Assembly (NCBI RefSeq): GCF_036884655.1
Contig: NC_088347.1
Coordinates: 12,644,001-12,708,000, forward strand
Direction: 5' to 3'
Length of the DNA stretch: 64,000 bases
DNA from: Musa acuminata AAA Group
Lineage: Eukaryota > Streptophyta > Magnoliopsida > Zingiberales > Musaceae
Shown here: one piece after another, positions 12,716 through 23,676 of the stretch
Layout: each line of letters begins with the position of its first letter
Numbering within the stretch: the stretch's first letter is position 1
The notes under the pieces: model-generated
What the model saw: the letters and a program-made list of their open reading frames with translations, nothing else
Database searches by the model: none
Told to the model about the DNA's origin: nothing
Translations under genes and position numbers: made by a program

Positions 12716-14295
12716 TATTAAATCTCATATTTTGATAATAAAATAAATTGATAGTATTTATGATTTGATATGCGTTTTGAGTGACGTAGGATGCTTCAAT
12801 TAGGGAGAGACAATTAAAGCAAGAAGAACCATGTTGGGCCGGAGGAAAACATGTCAGAAGATTGGACGTCGAGCGAGAGGATCGATCGACGTATCAGCAG
12901 AAGGCTTCGGGCTACAAATTCGAGCATCGAGCCAAGAAGAGCAGATATTATGCCAAGGATATCGGAGTTACAGAGGTCAATTGTCCGATTGGGCAATAGG
13001 CTATAAGAGAGGTCGATGCGCCGAAGAATCGGACGAAGCGTCGATGGACCAATGACATGCCGGACAATATGATTCATGCTTAGTAATAATTATCTAGATC
13101 GAAGTGTGTTTTTATATGTGTAGGATTAACTACGATAGCAAGGCATAAAGCAAAATGAAGTCCCGAAATTGAGAACGTGATTTTGTTGGGAGTTCGAGAG
13201 TTTGTCGGAAGTCCGGACGTTCATTGGAATTTCTACCGGAATTGGCCGTGAAGTCCTAGAGCTTGCCAAAGAAGCTCATCAGAACTCGCCAAGAAGATTG
13301 TCGTGAAGTCTAGGAGCTTGCCGGGAGTCCATCGGAACATTGCCGAGAGATCGTCGGAAGTTCATTGGAAGATAGTCGAAAGAAACTGGACTTATTTTGC
13401 TTAGAATATGTCATAGGAATCGTAGTTAGCACATAATTAGAGTATGATTTGGGAGGTAATCCCATCAACTTAATTAGGGGCCAATTGGGCCCGAAGTTAT
13501 GCTAGTTTGGGCTGGATTCAAGGCCCAACCAAGATGCTGAAAGCCCTACTAGCGGTGGCACCGCCTAGGAAATAGCAGCCCAGGAATTCTAGGCAGTGAT
13601 ACCGCCCAGGCTGGGCGGTGGTACCACCGGCAATGAATGCTTCCAATAGTGGTACCGCCTCTGTCAAGCGATGGTAGCACCTAGTGGCAGATCAAGCAGC
13701 GGTAGTACCGCCCAGTAACGGCGGTGGTACCGCTAGTACCCAAGAAACCTGGGATGAGACCTTTTTAGGCTCCAAGTTTGAATCAACTTGAAGCCTATAA
13801 ATACTCCTCTCATCCCTGGTTAACTTACACAAGTATTAAGAGTGAAAAAAGAAAGAAACTCTGCTGCAATATTGTGTGAACTCTTCTTCTTCTTCTAAGT
13901 GTTAGAATAGTTTGAGAGAGGAGTAAGTGGGGGTCTAAGGGTTATCTCCTAAACCTAAACCCAGTAAAAGGAGACAGAGTTGTAAAAGGTGGTTCATCTT
14001 CACTTATTGAAGGAAGACTGATAGTGGATTCCGGTGGCCTCGACGGAAGACGAATCGGTGGAGTGGATGTAGGTCACGACGACAGAACCACTATAAAAAT
14101 CTAGTTTGCCTTTACTTTAAGCAATTTACTTTAAACTACAAATTGCCTTCTCATTACTTGCTACGGTCTTCTTATTGCTTTCAAAGTTAAGCATTTTCGA
14201 AATTGATTTTAATCATATGAAGAGTTTTTCTTAAACCGATATTTTTACCGTTGCACTAATTCACCCCCCCTCTTAGTGTTGACTCGTTCCTAACA
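12716..14295 (+). repeat. 5' LTR of SIRE-B2 (1580 bp)
   Basis: Starts TATTAAATCTC (the family start TGTTGAATCTC with two G-to-A changes) and ends TTCCTAACA. It carries about 330 extra bases near its start, compared with A-type LTRs, before the 'TAGGATTAACTACGAT' block. A GC-rich repeat block lies at about 13548-13740, a TATA box CCTATAAATAC at 13794-13804, and a short C run at about 14265. Confidence 0.9.
13794..13804 (+). promoter_or_regulatory. TATA box of SIRE-B2 5' LTR
   Basis: CCTATAAATAC follows TTGAAG. The 3' LTR of the same element has CTTGTAAATAC at this place, a weakened copy. Confidence 0.6.
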
Positions 14296-14297
14296 AT

Positions 14298-14310
14298 TGG
14301 TATCAAAGCC
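14298..14310 (+). other. Primer binding site of SIRE-B2
   Basis: TGGTATCAAAGCC two bases after the LTR end, complementary to initiator Met tRNA 3' end. Confidence 0.88.
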
Positions 14311-14345
14311 TTGTAATTTCTCATTTGGTTTAACACCCAAGAGAA

Positions 14346-15299
14346 ATGGCTCTTTTCGGCTTTCAAGAGGGTCACTCTCTTATTCGTCCTCCCATGTTCA
14401 ATGGGACAGACTATACATATTGGAAAACTTGAATGAGAGTTTTCTTATTTTCGTTAGATTTGAATTTATGGAATATTATCAAAAATGGATTTCGAAGGTC
14501 TTCTCTTCCAATGAACCATTGGAATGATTTGGAGAAGATGACTTTTTCATTAAATGTGAAAGCTATGAATGCTTTGTTTTGCGCCTTAGACAAAAATGAA
14601 TTTAATCGTGTTTCTATGTACGAAACAACTTTCGATATTTAACACATTCTTGAAACCACACATAAAGGCACTAATAAAGTAAAAGATTCCAAAATAAATC
14701 TTTTAATGCATGATTTTGAACTTTTTTGAATGAAGCCAAGCGAAACCATTGTTGCCATATACACCTATTTTACGGATGTCGTCAACGGTTTAAAGGCTCT
14801 TGGCAAATGCTTTTCAAACCTTGAACTTGTGAATAAAATTTTACGCTCACTTTCTAAAACTTGGGATCCGAAAGTAACCGTAATATAAGAGGTAAAAGAT
14901 CTTAATAAATTTTCACTTGAAGAACTTTTTGGTTCATTGATGACATATGAAATGGCGCACAATGCACAAAATGAACTTGAGGACAACATTCCAAAGAACA
15001 GGAAGGATTTCAGACTTAGAACAATCGAAGACCACTCGAGCACAAACTCAAGTGATGGTGAACTTGAACTCATCACTATGAAATTTAAAAAGATCATGAA
15101 ACAAAAATTAAAGAACAAAAAGAACTCAACTACTTGCTATGAACACAAGAAGAGGGAACCACTTTGGGACAAATCAAGCTCATTCGAAGATGAGGAGAAA
15201 ATCAAAAAAGGTGAGGTGGTAAATTACACCTTAACAACTTTCTACAATGAGGTAAACAACTCAAATGAAACTCCCTTAGTTTACTTTGAAATTACTTGA
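14346..15299 (+). pseudogene. SIRE-B2 gag, lacking zinc knuckle, with stops
   Basis: The start ATGGCTCTTTTCGG is about 50 bases after the LTR. The gag core (a YTYWK block, then SLDLNLWNI, NALFCALDKNEFNRVS, MKPSETIV and SLMTYEMAHNA) is clear along about 318 codons. Stops interrupt at about 14431, 14641, 14728 and 14887. The nucleocapsid knuckle is reduced to TCYEHKK followed at once by an acidic tail (SSSFEDEEKIKKGEV), and the protein ends in PLVYFEIT. B4 has the same ending and B3 the same knuckle-to-acidic-tail junction. Loss of the Cys/His box would remove the usual RNA-binding module. Confidence 0.88.
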
Positions 15300-17809
15300 C
15301 GTTCTTCATGAGTTATTTTTAATTTAGTTTAAAAAATTATATAAATTTCTTTTTGAAAATTTCATTTTTAATGATGTAATGAAATTGATCATGAAAATTA
15401 CATGTTTTATGATAAATGAACAAATATGTCAAACTTAAATCTAATACTTAAGATAAATCCTATGTATGTTTTAAGAAGCAATAATGTATATCTTGATGAT
15501 TTTCGTATTGATTTTTTATTTTGTTTGAAAATACCTTATGCTCAATGAAACCATGATTGATGAATATACTTTATGTTTAATGATTTCTTTGGCTTGTTTG
15601 CTTTATCATGATGAATGTTTTGAAAATAAATGTTTGTATCATACTTGATGATTTTTATGCATGAGGACTTGAAGTAATGATTTAAAATCATATGTTTTGG
15701 AATTATGTGTTACACTTTTTGATTTGATGATTTTTTATCTTTTCGTTTTAAACGTTTATGCATGGTTTTGATATAAGAACAAATATTTGGGCATGCTAAT
15801 ATAAAGTCAATCACACAAATTAAAACAAAAGAATTTTAGATATCTTTAAGAATCATTCAACATTATGTTCAATGAAACCATGCTTAATGTCTTAATGAAA
15901 ATGTAATGATGATTTGAAAGCATGCTTAATGAGTTTATATTTCGAACTTATGCATGATCATTTTTATGATCTTTTGAAAGTTTTTTTTTTTGTGTTAATG
16001 AATGATACATAGATTTGAAAGAAAAGAACATCCATGTATGAAATTAATCAATAAGTTGAAACAAAAGGAGGAAAGCATTTTTCTTGAAAAAAATTTTTTC
16101 TCTATCTTATCGATTTTTCACTAAGAGACCAAGAAATTATTTATGCTATTTTGAATCACTTGAAAGAAATGTTGAGATTTTGACGATTTGAATTTGAATG
16201 AGCTTTATCTTGATTTCTTAGAATTACTTGAGATTTTTTTATTCAAGATCTTTTCTTTGTACTTCTACGATTTTTTTGGGTATTTTACTAAAAAGGTGAT
16301 TTTCTATATAAATCATAAGATTTCTTATGCATGAATTGAAATCTTTTTCTTCTATGTTTCCTTTTGTGATTTACTAAAGAGAATATCTTTTTTAAAATTC
16401 ATGACTTAAAATTTCATTTGAATATCTTTTTCGAAATTCATGACTTAACATTTCATTTGAATATCTTTTATTATTTGATCTCCTAAGATTTCTCTTTGAA
16501 TATTTAAGAGGAGATTTGTCAAAATGAATCATGTCTTTTGGTATTCAAATGATCTTATCTTTCGTGACATGATTTCTTTGTATTTATAGCTTGTATGCCT
16601 TGAAATGATTGAAATATTTTACACCATTATGTTTTTCCTTTCTTATTTCTTATTTATAATGACAAAAGGGGAAGAAGTTATGATCATGCATGCTAGGATG
16701 TAATTTGACAAATTGATACCATCATGATATGAAATATTTATAACTCAGAATGATGCATACAATACTATGATTTATTGCTAAAATGATGAATGCTTGAGTA
16801 TCATGTGTGATATGATGATTGATTTATTTTTAGTATCATGCATAGAGTAAGTATGATATGTAATATTTTAAAATTGTACATGTAAATTGAAACTGTAATG
16901 ATGCACAAACATATTAAAATAATGATTGGAATATTGATGTAATTATAAATGATGATTTGGTATTATGCATGTAATACTTTAATTTATGATAATGATGCAT
17001 GCAATGATGAAATATTCATGATGAAAAATTGTTTTGACATTCATGACTTGATTTTTTATCTATGTTACTTTACCTTTGTCATGATGTGAAGATTGATAAA
17101 AAGGAAAAAGAATTACAATATTGTATTCTTTCCTTCTATTTGACAATGACATAAGAGGAGAAAGAACTAGCTATGCTTGTTCTAAAATTATGTAAAATTT
17201 GCTAGCTTGCATGGTGCAAAATATGCTAGCATGCTTAATGTAAAACTTGCTATCTTACTAGCTTGCATATCCAAAAATTACTAGATTTCCCAACTCAAAA
17301 GAGAAGCAAAATTTTTACCTTGCACATCTCAAAGGAGAAGCAAAGATTGCTAACTTGTATATTTCAAGAAGCAAAAGTTATTTTCTTGAATATAAAAAAT
17401 ATCGCTAGCTAGCTTACACACTTCAACAAGAAAGCTATCTTGCATTTGCTTTTGAAATTTTTGCTAGCTTGTATGTTGTAAACTTGCTATCTTACTACCT
17501 TGCGTATCTAAAACTTGATAGCTTGCATGATGTAGCACTTGCTAAATTTTCTAGCTTACGAATTGCATGATGATAAATGTAATGTTTGAACTTGTATGTC
17601 TAAACACTTGATAGTTGCACTTCTTTTTGTTGATGACAAAGGGGGAGAAGTATGATGTTATACATAAGTATATGATAACATATTGCTTAGATTTTTGAAT
17701 CTAAGAGTTCTATCAATATGGCATATTGATAGGGGGAGTTTGTTTAAACTCTAGGAGTTTGTTTAAACTCTAGGAGTTTGTTTAAACTCCGTCATCAATT
17801 AGTTGTCAT
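15300..17809 (+). other. SIRE-B2 long AT-rich non-coding region
   Basis: About 2.5 kb with no ORF of interest. It is rich in ATGAT/TGATT words and, from about 17160 to 17600, in near-repeats of GCTAGCTTGCAT and 'CAAAATTTGCTAGC'. Near 17738-17790 a 19-bp unit (AGTTTGTTTAAACTCTAGG) is repeated about three times. Purine tracts lie at about 17632-17650 and 17731-17740. Parts recur in reverse in B1 (7566-8381) and B4 (26275-26546). Confidence 0.75.
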
Positions 17810-17827
17810 CATAAAAAAGGGAGAGAT
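17810..17827 (+). other. Polypurine tract of SIRE-B2
   Basis: CATAAAAAAGGGAGAGAT directly before the 3' LTR start TGTTGAATCTCAG. Confidence 0.82.
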
Positions 17828-19389
17828 TGTTGAATCTCAGATTTTGATGATGAAACCAATTGATAGTATTTATTATATGATCTATGTTTTGAGTGACGTA
17901 AGATGCTTCGATTAGGAAGAGACAATTAAAGCAGAAAGAATCATATTAGGCCAAAGAAAAATATGTCAAAAGATTGGACGTCGGGCTAGAGGATCGATCG
18001 ACATATCGGCAGAAGGCTTCGAGCCACGAATTCGAGCATCGGGCCAAGAAGAGAGGATATTGTGCCAAGAATATCAGAGTTATGGAGGTCAACTGGCCGA
18101 TTGGGCAATAGGCCGCAAGAGAGGACGATGCACCGAAGAATCAAATGAAGCGTCGATAGACCAATGACATACCGGATAACATGATTCATGCTTAGTAGTA
18201 ATTGTCAAGATCAAAATATATTTTTATATGTGTAGGATTAACTATGATAGTAAGGCATAAAGCAAAATGAAGTCCCAGAGTCAAGAACGCGATTTCGTTG
18301 GGAGTTCGAGAGTTCGTTGGAAGTTTGGACGTTCGTCAGATGTTTTGTCGGAATTGACCGAGAAGTCCTGGAGCTTACCAAAGAAGCTTATCAGAACTCG
18401 CCAAGAAGATCATCATGAACTCTAGGAGCTTGCTGGGAGTCCACCGGAACATTGCCGAGAGATCGTCAGAAGTTTGCCAGAAGAAACCAGACTTATTTTG
18501 CTTAGAATATGTCTTAGGAATCATAATTAGCATATAATTAGAGTATGATTTAGGAGGTAATCTCATCAACTTTGTTAGGGGCCAATTGGGCCTAAAGCTA
18601 GGCTAGTTTGGGTTAGATTCAAGGCCCAACCAAGATGCTGAAAGCCCAATTAGTGGTGGCACTACCAGGGAAACAGCACCTCAGGAATTCTGGGCGGTGG
18701 TACCACCCAAGTTGGGCGGTGGTATCACCGACAGTGAATACTGCCAGCGGTAATACCGGCCCTATCAAGCGGTGGTACCACCTAGTGGCAGATCAAGTGA
18801 CGGTAGTACCGCCCAGTAACGACGGTGGTACCGCCAGTACCTAGGAAGCCTGGGATGAGACCTTTTTAGGCTATAAGTTTGAATCAACATGAAGCTTGTA
18901 AATACCCCTTTCATCCTTGGTTAACTTGCACAAGTATTAAGAGTGAAGAAAGAAAGAAACGCTACTGCAATCTTGTGTAAACTCCTCTCCTTCTTTTAAG
19001 TGTTAGAATAGTTTGAGAGTGTAGTAAGTGGGGGTGTAAGGGTTATCTCCTAAACTCGGTAAAAGAAGAAAGAGCTGTAAAAGGTGGTTGGTCTTCGCCT
19101 ATTGAAGGAAGATCGATAGTGGATGCCAGTGGCCTCGACGGAAGAGGAATCGGTGGAGTGGATGTAGGTCACGACAACCGAACCACTATAAAAATCTGGT
19201 TTGCCTTTTGAGCAATTTACTTTAAATTATAAACTGCCTTCTCATTACTTACTACGCTCTTCTTATTGCTTTTAAAGTTAAGTATTTCCGGAATCAGTTT
19301 TAATCATATGAAGAGTTTTTCTTAAACCGATGTTTTTACCGCTGCACTAATTCACCCCCCCCCCTCTTAGTGTAGACTCATTCCTAACA
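17828..19389 (+). repeat. 3' LTR of SIRE-B2 (1562 bp)
   Basis: Collinear with 12716-14295 and differing at scattered sites, mostly transitions. Ends TTCCTAACA. GC-rich block at about 18650-18842 and C run at about 19356-19365. Confidence 0.9.
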
Positions 19390-19394
19390 TAAAC

Positions 19395-20497
19395 TGCTAC
19401 ACTTTAGATGTAAAAATCTACTATAGTACCTTTCTGTGATCTTCAATTCTTCTGAACCTTTCACCACCCATGCTATTAACTGATAAATAAAAAAAAGATA
19501 AGGACATCTCTAATCTACAGGCATATGTTATAGCTTCTCAAGATCCAATTGATGCCAAATTTGAAGCATGGGAATCTCGGATTGAGTCATGGCTTGAATC
19601 GCGCTTGGAGGACAAATTGCGCACTGTGTTTACATAATTCAAAATTGGACTACCACCGACTCCAACCAAATCTCAATGAGGAGAGAGTTTAGAGAGACCT
19701 TCAGAGAAGGAGGGACAAATCTTGGACATGCTTTAGCTGCCCATGAGGGTGGACTTCCCACAATGGGAAGGAGACCCGGTGGGGTGGATTTCGCGCGCTG
19801 AACGTTACTTTTGCTACTATCGAACATCGGATGATGCTATGGTGGAAGTTGCTGTCATCCACCTTGAAGGAGATGCTCTTAAATGGTACAATTGGCTGAA
19901 ATACAATCATAGGGATCTAACGTGGAATCAATTTAAGAATGAATTGCTGAATCATTTTGGACTTATAGAGTATGAAAATATCGATGGCCAACTCGTAAAA
20001 ATTCGACAAACTTCTACAATTCAAGAGTACCAAACCAGATTTGAGAATCTATCCTACATTGCTCATGATTGGTCTGACTATCATTTGTTAGGAACATTCA
20101 TCAAAGGACTCAAGCTAGAGATAAAAGGGGAGGTTAAGGCGTGGCAGCCCCATACCGTGACAGCTACAATTTCTTTCGCCCGAATACAAGAAGAATGACT
20201 CAACCAAAATGCTTAGAGGATGAGAACCTCTCCTAGGTCTGTGTCATATAAACTTCCTTCTACTCCCAATTGTCCTTCGCTACCAAAAAAATTGACAAGA
20301 GAAGAACTATGTGACCGATTAGCAAAGGGTCTTTGTTGGCATTGCGATCAGCCGTGGAATCACGATCATCGCTGCAAAAGGGGCCATGTCCTACTGATTG
20401 AACCTCTTGAAGAAATAGAGGAGGAGATTTAGGAGCATTTGGAAGAGGTCACATATGAAGAACAGTAGCTGGTTGATATTACGATGTATGCCTTTGT
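19395..20497 (+). pseudogene. R-A leader end and gag, degraded
   Basis: After a short leader, gag-like reading starts near 19530 (IDAKFEAWESR, matching INAKFEALEVR of R-C). The capsid core at 19743-20198 has WISRAERYF, HLEGDALKWYNWL, RQTSTIQEYQTRFENL and FIKGLKLEIKGEV. A nucleocapsid Cys/His box reads CWHCDQPWNHDHRC near 20335-20376. Stops are at about 19636, 20196 and 20430. The protein then runs into the TRIM insertion at 20498, just before the protease. Relic of a Ty3/gypsy capsid protein. Confidence 0.85.
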
Positions 20498-20663
20498 TGT
20501 AACATCCCATTAGTCCCACATCGGGAGTGGGCAATGTGTATGATTGGCATATATGGGCCTGATGAGTGTACTACATTAACTCCTACTTAAGTAATTTGGT
20601 CCGTGATTGAAAGATTAAAATGAAGTTATTGGCCAGTTAGCTCATCAGACTCGGGTCGTGACA
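20498..20663 (+). repeat. TRIM left LTR (166 bp)
   Basis: TGTAACATCCC start with a TCCCACATCGG word common in plant TRIMs, ending GTCGTGACA. Confidence 0.88.
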
Positions 20664-20747
20664 TTTGGTATCAGAGCCGACCTAGCATTTGGGTAGGGTG
20701 AGAGTTGGGCCTTGACAAGGACGTCAAGCTAATTGAGTTGGGGATAT

Positions 20748-21014
20748 TGTAACATCCCATTAGTCCCACATCGGGAGTAGGCAATGTGTATGATTGGCTT
20801 ATATGGGCCTGATGAGTGTACTATGTTAACTCCCGCTTAAGCATTTTGGTCCGTGGTTGAAGGACCAAATAGAGTTATTGGCCAGTTAGTTCATCAAACT
20901 CGAGTCGTGACACTTGAGTGTACTATGTTAACTCCCGCTTAAGCATTTTGGTCCGTGGTTGAAGGACCAAATAGAGTTATTGGCCAGTTAGTTCATCAAA
21001 CTCGAGTCGTGACA
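20748..21014 (+). repeat. TRIM right LTR with 102-bp tandem duplication
   Basis: The unit starting GAGTGTACTATG at 20814 is repeated without visible change at 20916, lengthening this LTR to 267 bp. Confidence 0.88.
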
Positions 21015-22254
21015 CTTGCTGGTTCTTATTGACATCAGGAGCACTAGTAAGTCGAATTTTGAAGTGTGATCATAGGTGCTCGTGGGTGAAACTATTACTA
21101 CAGGACCAAGAGATAATTGTAAATTTCTTCCTCCTCCCTCTTGATGATTATGAGGTCGTGCTCGACATCAAATGGCTGATAACATTAAGTGATATTTCTT
21201 GGAATTTTATAAAAATAATTATGAAATTTTATAGTAAGGGGAAATAGGTGATACTACACGAGAAATATAGGGGTGATGTAACTATGATTTGCACACAATG
21301 AATGGAGAAGGTTTTGCACAAAGCATATAACAACTTTTTGTTATAACTTAAGCAGCAAACTAAGGGAGAGCTAATAGAATTTGAAGATCCAAACCTACTT
21401 TCTTTGCTTATTGAATTTTTAGATATATTTGATGAATCGCACAACCTACCTCCTACCTGTCGGCATGATCATTGTATATTGATTCTTTCATGCAAACCTC
21501 CGGTAAATACTCAGCCATATTGGTATCCACGTCTGCAAAAGGATGAAATAGAAAGGATTGTAAAAGAGATGCTCAAAATAGGAGTTATTCGGCCAAGTTG
21601 CAACCCTACTCTTCACTAGTGCTCCTCGTACGAAAGAAGGATGGAACATGGCAAATGTGTATTGATTACTGAGCTCTCAACGGCATAACCGTTAAGGACA
21701 AATACCATATTCCAGTAGTAGATAAATTTCTTGATAAATTAAAGGGAGAATAAGTTTTCACAAAGCTGAACCATCGATCCGGGTCTCATCAAATGCGAGT
21801 GTGCGAAGAAGACATACCAAAAATCGCTTTTCGAACACACAACAACCATTACGAATTTTTGGTAATGCCCTTTGGCCTCACCAATGCTCCCTCCACCTTC
21901 CAAAGCCTTATTAATGATTTTTTTTTTAAATTATCTTCATAAGTTTGTGCTTTCTTTGACGATATCCTTATTTACAGCCTTTCTCTTGAAAGTTATTTTC
22001 AGCACTTACAACTTGTTTTGATGATTTTGCAAGAACATGTTCATTTTGTCAAAAAATTGAAGTACAATTTCTTCAATAGAAGGTGAAATATCTAGGGCAT
22101 ATCATATCAGAGGAAGGTGTGCCAGTGGACCCTTCCAAAATTGAAGCAATGTAGAACTAGCCGACTTTGAGGAACATAAAATCATTACTTAGCTTTCTCG
22201 GTTTAAAAGGATATTACCACAAGTTCGTGAAAAACTATGAAAAGATCAGTGCAC
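21015..22254 (+). pseudogene. R-A protease/RT region, degraded and truncated
   Basis: Chromovirus pol. A protease-to-RT linker (LLLQDQEIIVNFFLLPLDDYE) is followed by RT with DIFDE, DEIERIVKEM and KTGVIRP-type blocks at 21404-21619. The catalytic FFDD is intact at 21952-21963, with [17 protein letters not shown] upstream near 21862. After YLGHI (near 22092) the reading reaches FVKNYEKISA and ends at the R-B LTR. Frameshifts lie near 21600 and 22080, with several stops (about 21670, 21752, 22153). RNase H and integrase are missing. It keeps the RT centre that R-C has lost. Confidence 0.87.
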
Positions 22255-22720
22255 TGATAGGACCCTAGTAGGGTTGGGACCTACTCAACTAAGAAGTAGC
22301 TAATAAAACCCTGTGAGATTGTAATAAACCCCACCTAGCCGCCTCTATCCTATAAAGAAGAGTGGCTAGGGTTTATATTTCAGCCTTTGGGCTTCCTAGC
22401 TGCTACCCCTTTTACTGGGCTGATTGGTTAGGGTTGAGAGCAAAAGGGGTAACTTACTTAGGAAGCAGCCCCTAGGGCTAGGGTTAGGAGGTTAATTCTC
22501 AGAGAAACATTAGGAGTTGTAAAGAAATAAGAGTCTTGAGTAGGAGTCTTATTAGGAGTTGGTTAGAAGTCCTATTAGGAGTTAGGGTTTAGAAGCCCTA
22601 TAAATAGCCATATATTCATCCTCTTTTTTTAAGCAATAGATGAATATTTTCTGTAGCCTTTGAGTAGCAATTTGGAGGAAGGAACCCCTATAAAGTTCCA
22701 AGGAGGTCGATCCTCTAACA
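22255..22720 (+). repeat. 5' LTR of R-B (466 bp)
   Basis: Begins TGATAGGACCCTAG and ends CCTCTAACA. The first 200 bases differ from R-A and R-C and hold an imperfect inverted repeat (GGGCTTCCTAG.. near 22390 against ..GGAAGCAGCCC near 22470). From 'GGCTAGGGTTAGG' on it matches the family. TATA box CTATAAATAG at 22598-22607. Confidence 0.82.
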
Positions 22721-23676
22721 TTTGGTATCAGAGCAGTGATCTTGCTGCTTTTGCTGCCATCCCTATCGCCCACCACCAGCCAAGCAATTTAAATAATTGC
22801 TCTTGATGTCGCCATCTCTACCGTCATCTTCTACTATAGATCAAATCAATCTACTGTCGTCACATCCAATTGCATCAAAGATATGATATTCTCCTATCAC
22901 TAATACCTTTTGCTGTTGTAATTTTTATTCAAAATACCAAGAAGAAGTCTTTTTATCTATCCCATGCTACGATTTCCTTTCGTCACAAAAGTTATCATTT
23001 TTATGAATAAAGGATTGCTGCAAAAAATTTCAGCCGCATATTGTTGCCTTAACCGATCTATTTGCAATCTTTCTTGAATAAAATTTCTTATACACTTCAT
23101 AGATCATCTTGACTTCCATCTAAGATTGATGTATTAAGGAATTTATCTCTAAAAACATTCTTGTGTTGCTACAAATTTCATTGCAAACCACTGAAATTTT
23201 TTGATGAGCTATTGCAACTTGCACCAATTTCCTTGTTGTTATACTGCCAAAATTTTCTTGATTTAATTGGTCATCTTTGCTGTTATATAAACTGAGATTT
23301 TGCTTCCAAATTCCCTCAAATCTCTCGATTTTTGCTTAAAATTTCATCGAGAAATCGTTGTTTCTTCGATGACAATTCTACTCTTATAAGGCAACACATA
23401 TCTGCAACAACTTCCATTGATTTCTATCAAAACTTTTCTGCCATCTACCATAGATTTAAAACTTTTTTCCCTAACCTTCATCCACTACCAATATAGCCCA
23501 AAAACTCTACCAAACCACACCCTCAAACTACACCCAAAACAACCACAAAATAAGCCTAAACTGCAGCCTACATCTACTAATCCACAAACCCTTTCGACCA
23601 CCATATCTCTCAACCTATACATGTCTTTAACCTGACAATAAAAGAGAGATTTTAACATTACAGATTTGGAGGCAGA
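22721..23676 (+). other. R-B leader
   Basis: Untranslated leader, AT-rich, with no gene. A 72-codon opening at 23417-23635 is also open in the corresponding stretch of R-C (57076-57360, minus). It is rich in Pro, Thr and Asn and I would not call it a protein. Confidence 0.7.

Larger units (their letters stand above)
12716..19389 (+). mobile_element. SIRE-B2: gag-only SIRE element with both LTRs (6.67 kb)
   Basis: 5' LTR 12716-14295, primer site 14298-14310, gag 14346-15299, non-coding 15300-17809, polypurine tract 17810-17827, 3' LTR 17828-19389. Flanks are CAAAC (12711-12715) and TAAAC (19390-19394), a target duplication with one C/T change. There is no protease, integrase, RT or RNase H between gag and the 3' LTR, so the element is non-autonomous and would need enzymes in trans, presumably from a full SIRE. 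B1, B3 and B4 share parts of this layout, so it is a subfamily and not a single deletion. Confidence 0.92.
20498..21014 (+). mobile_element. TRIM element (terminal-repeat retrotransposon in miniature), 517 bp
   Basis: Left LTR 20498-20663 (166 bp), primer site TGGTATCAGAGC at 20666-20677, about 70 bases of internal sequence, a purine tract GAGTTGGGGATAT, and right LTR 20748-21014. Both LTRs start TGTAACATCCCATTAG and end GTCGTGACA. It has no coding capacity, as usual for TRIMs, which are mobilised in trans. Flanks TTTGT and CTTGC look like one TTTGC duplication with a transition on each side. The right LTR holds a perfect 102-bp tandem duplication. It is inserted in R-A between gag and protease. 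Confidence 0.92.
9104..22254 (+). mobile_element. Reina-like Ty3/gypsy element R-A, split by three insertions, 3' truncated
   Basis: The pieces are 5' LTR 9104-9489 plus 12046-12052, primer site and leader 12053-12710, leader/gag 19395-20497, and protease/RT 21015-22254. Removing the solo LTR, SIRE-B2 and the TRIM makes these contiguous and collinear with the complete relative R-C (53428-58743). R-A stops inside RT/RNase H at 22254, where the LTR of a second copy (R-B) begins. Target-site repeats confirm the inserted pieces. Confidence 0.88.
22255..23676 (+). mobile_element. Reina-like gypsy copy R-B: 5' LTR and leader, truncated by SIRE-B3
   Basis: LTR 22255-22720 is followed by primer site TGGTATCAGAGCAG (22723-22736) and a leader to 23676. 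The leader matches R-C in reverse (about 57070-58340), up to the first gag codons ('AAAAGAGAGATTT' near 23640). It is cut there by the LTR of SIRE-B3. The rest of R-B is not seen in the window. Confidence 0.85.

Noticed and set aside
20664..20680. tRNA gene near TGGTATCAGAGCC
   Set aside because: It is a primer binding site; there is no cloverleaf around it, here or at the other primer sites.
20498..21014. Cassandra-type TRIM carrying 5S rRNA promoter
   Set aside because: I could not see 5S box A or C words in the LTRs.
22255..22470. Separate MITE-like insertion with inverted repeats before the R-B LTR
   Set aside because: The start TGATAGGACCCTAG aligns with the family LTR start TGTTAGGACTCTAG, so it is more simply the diverged 5' part of that LTR.
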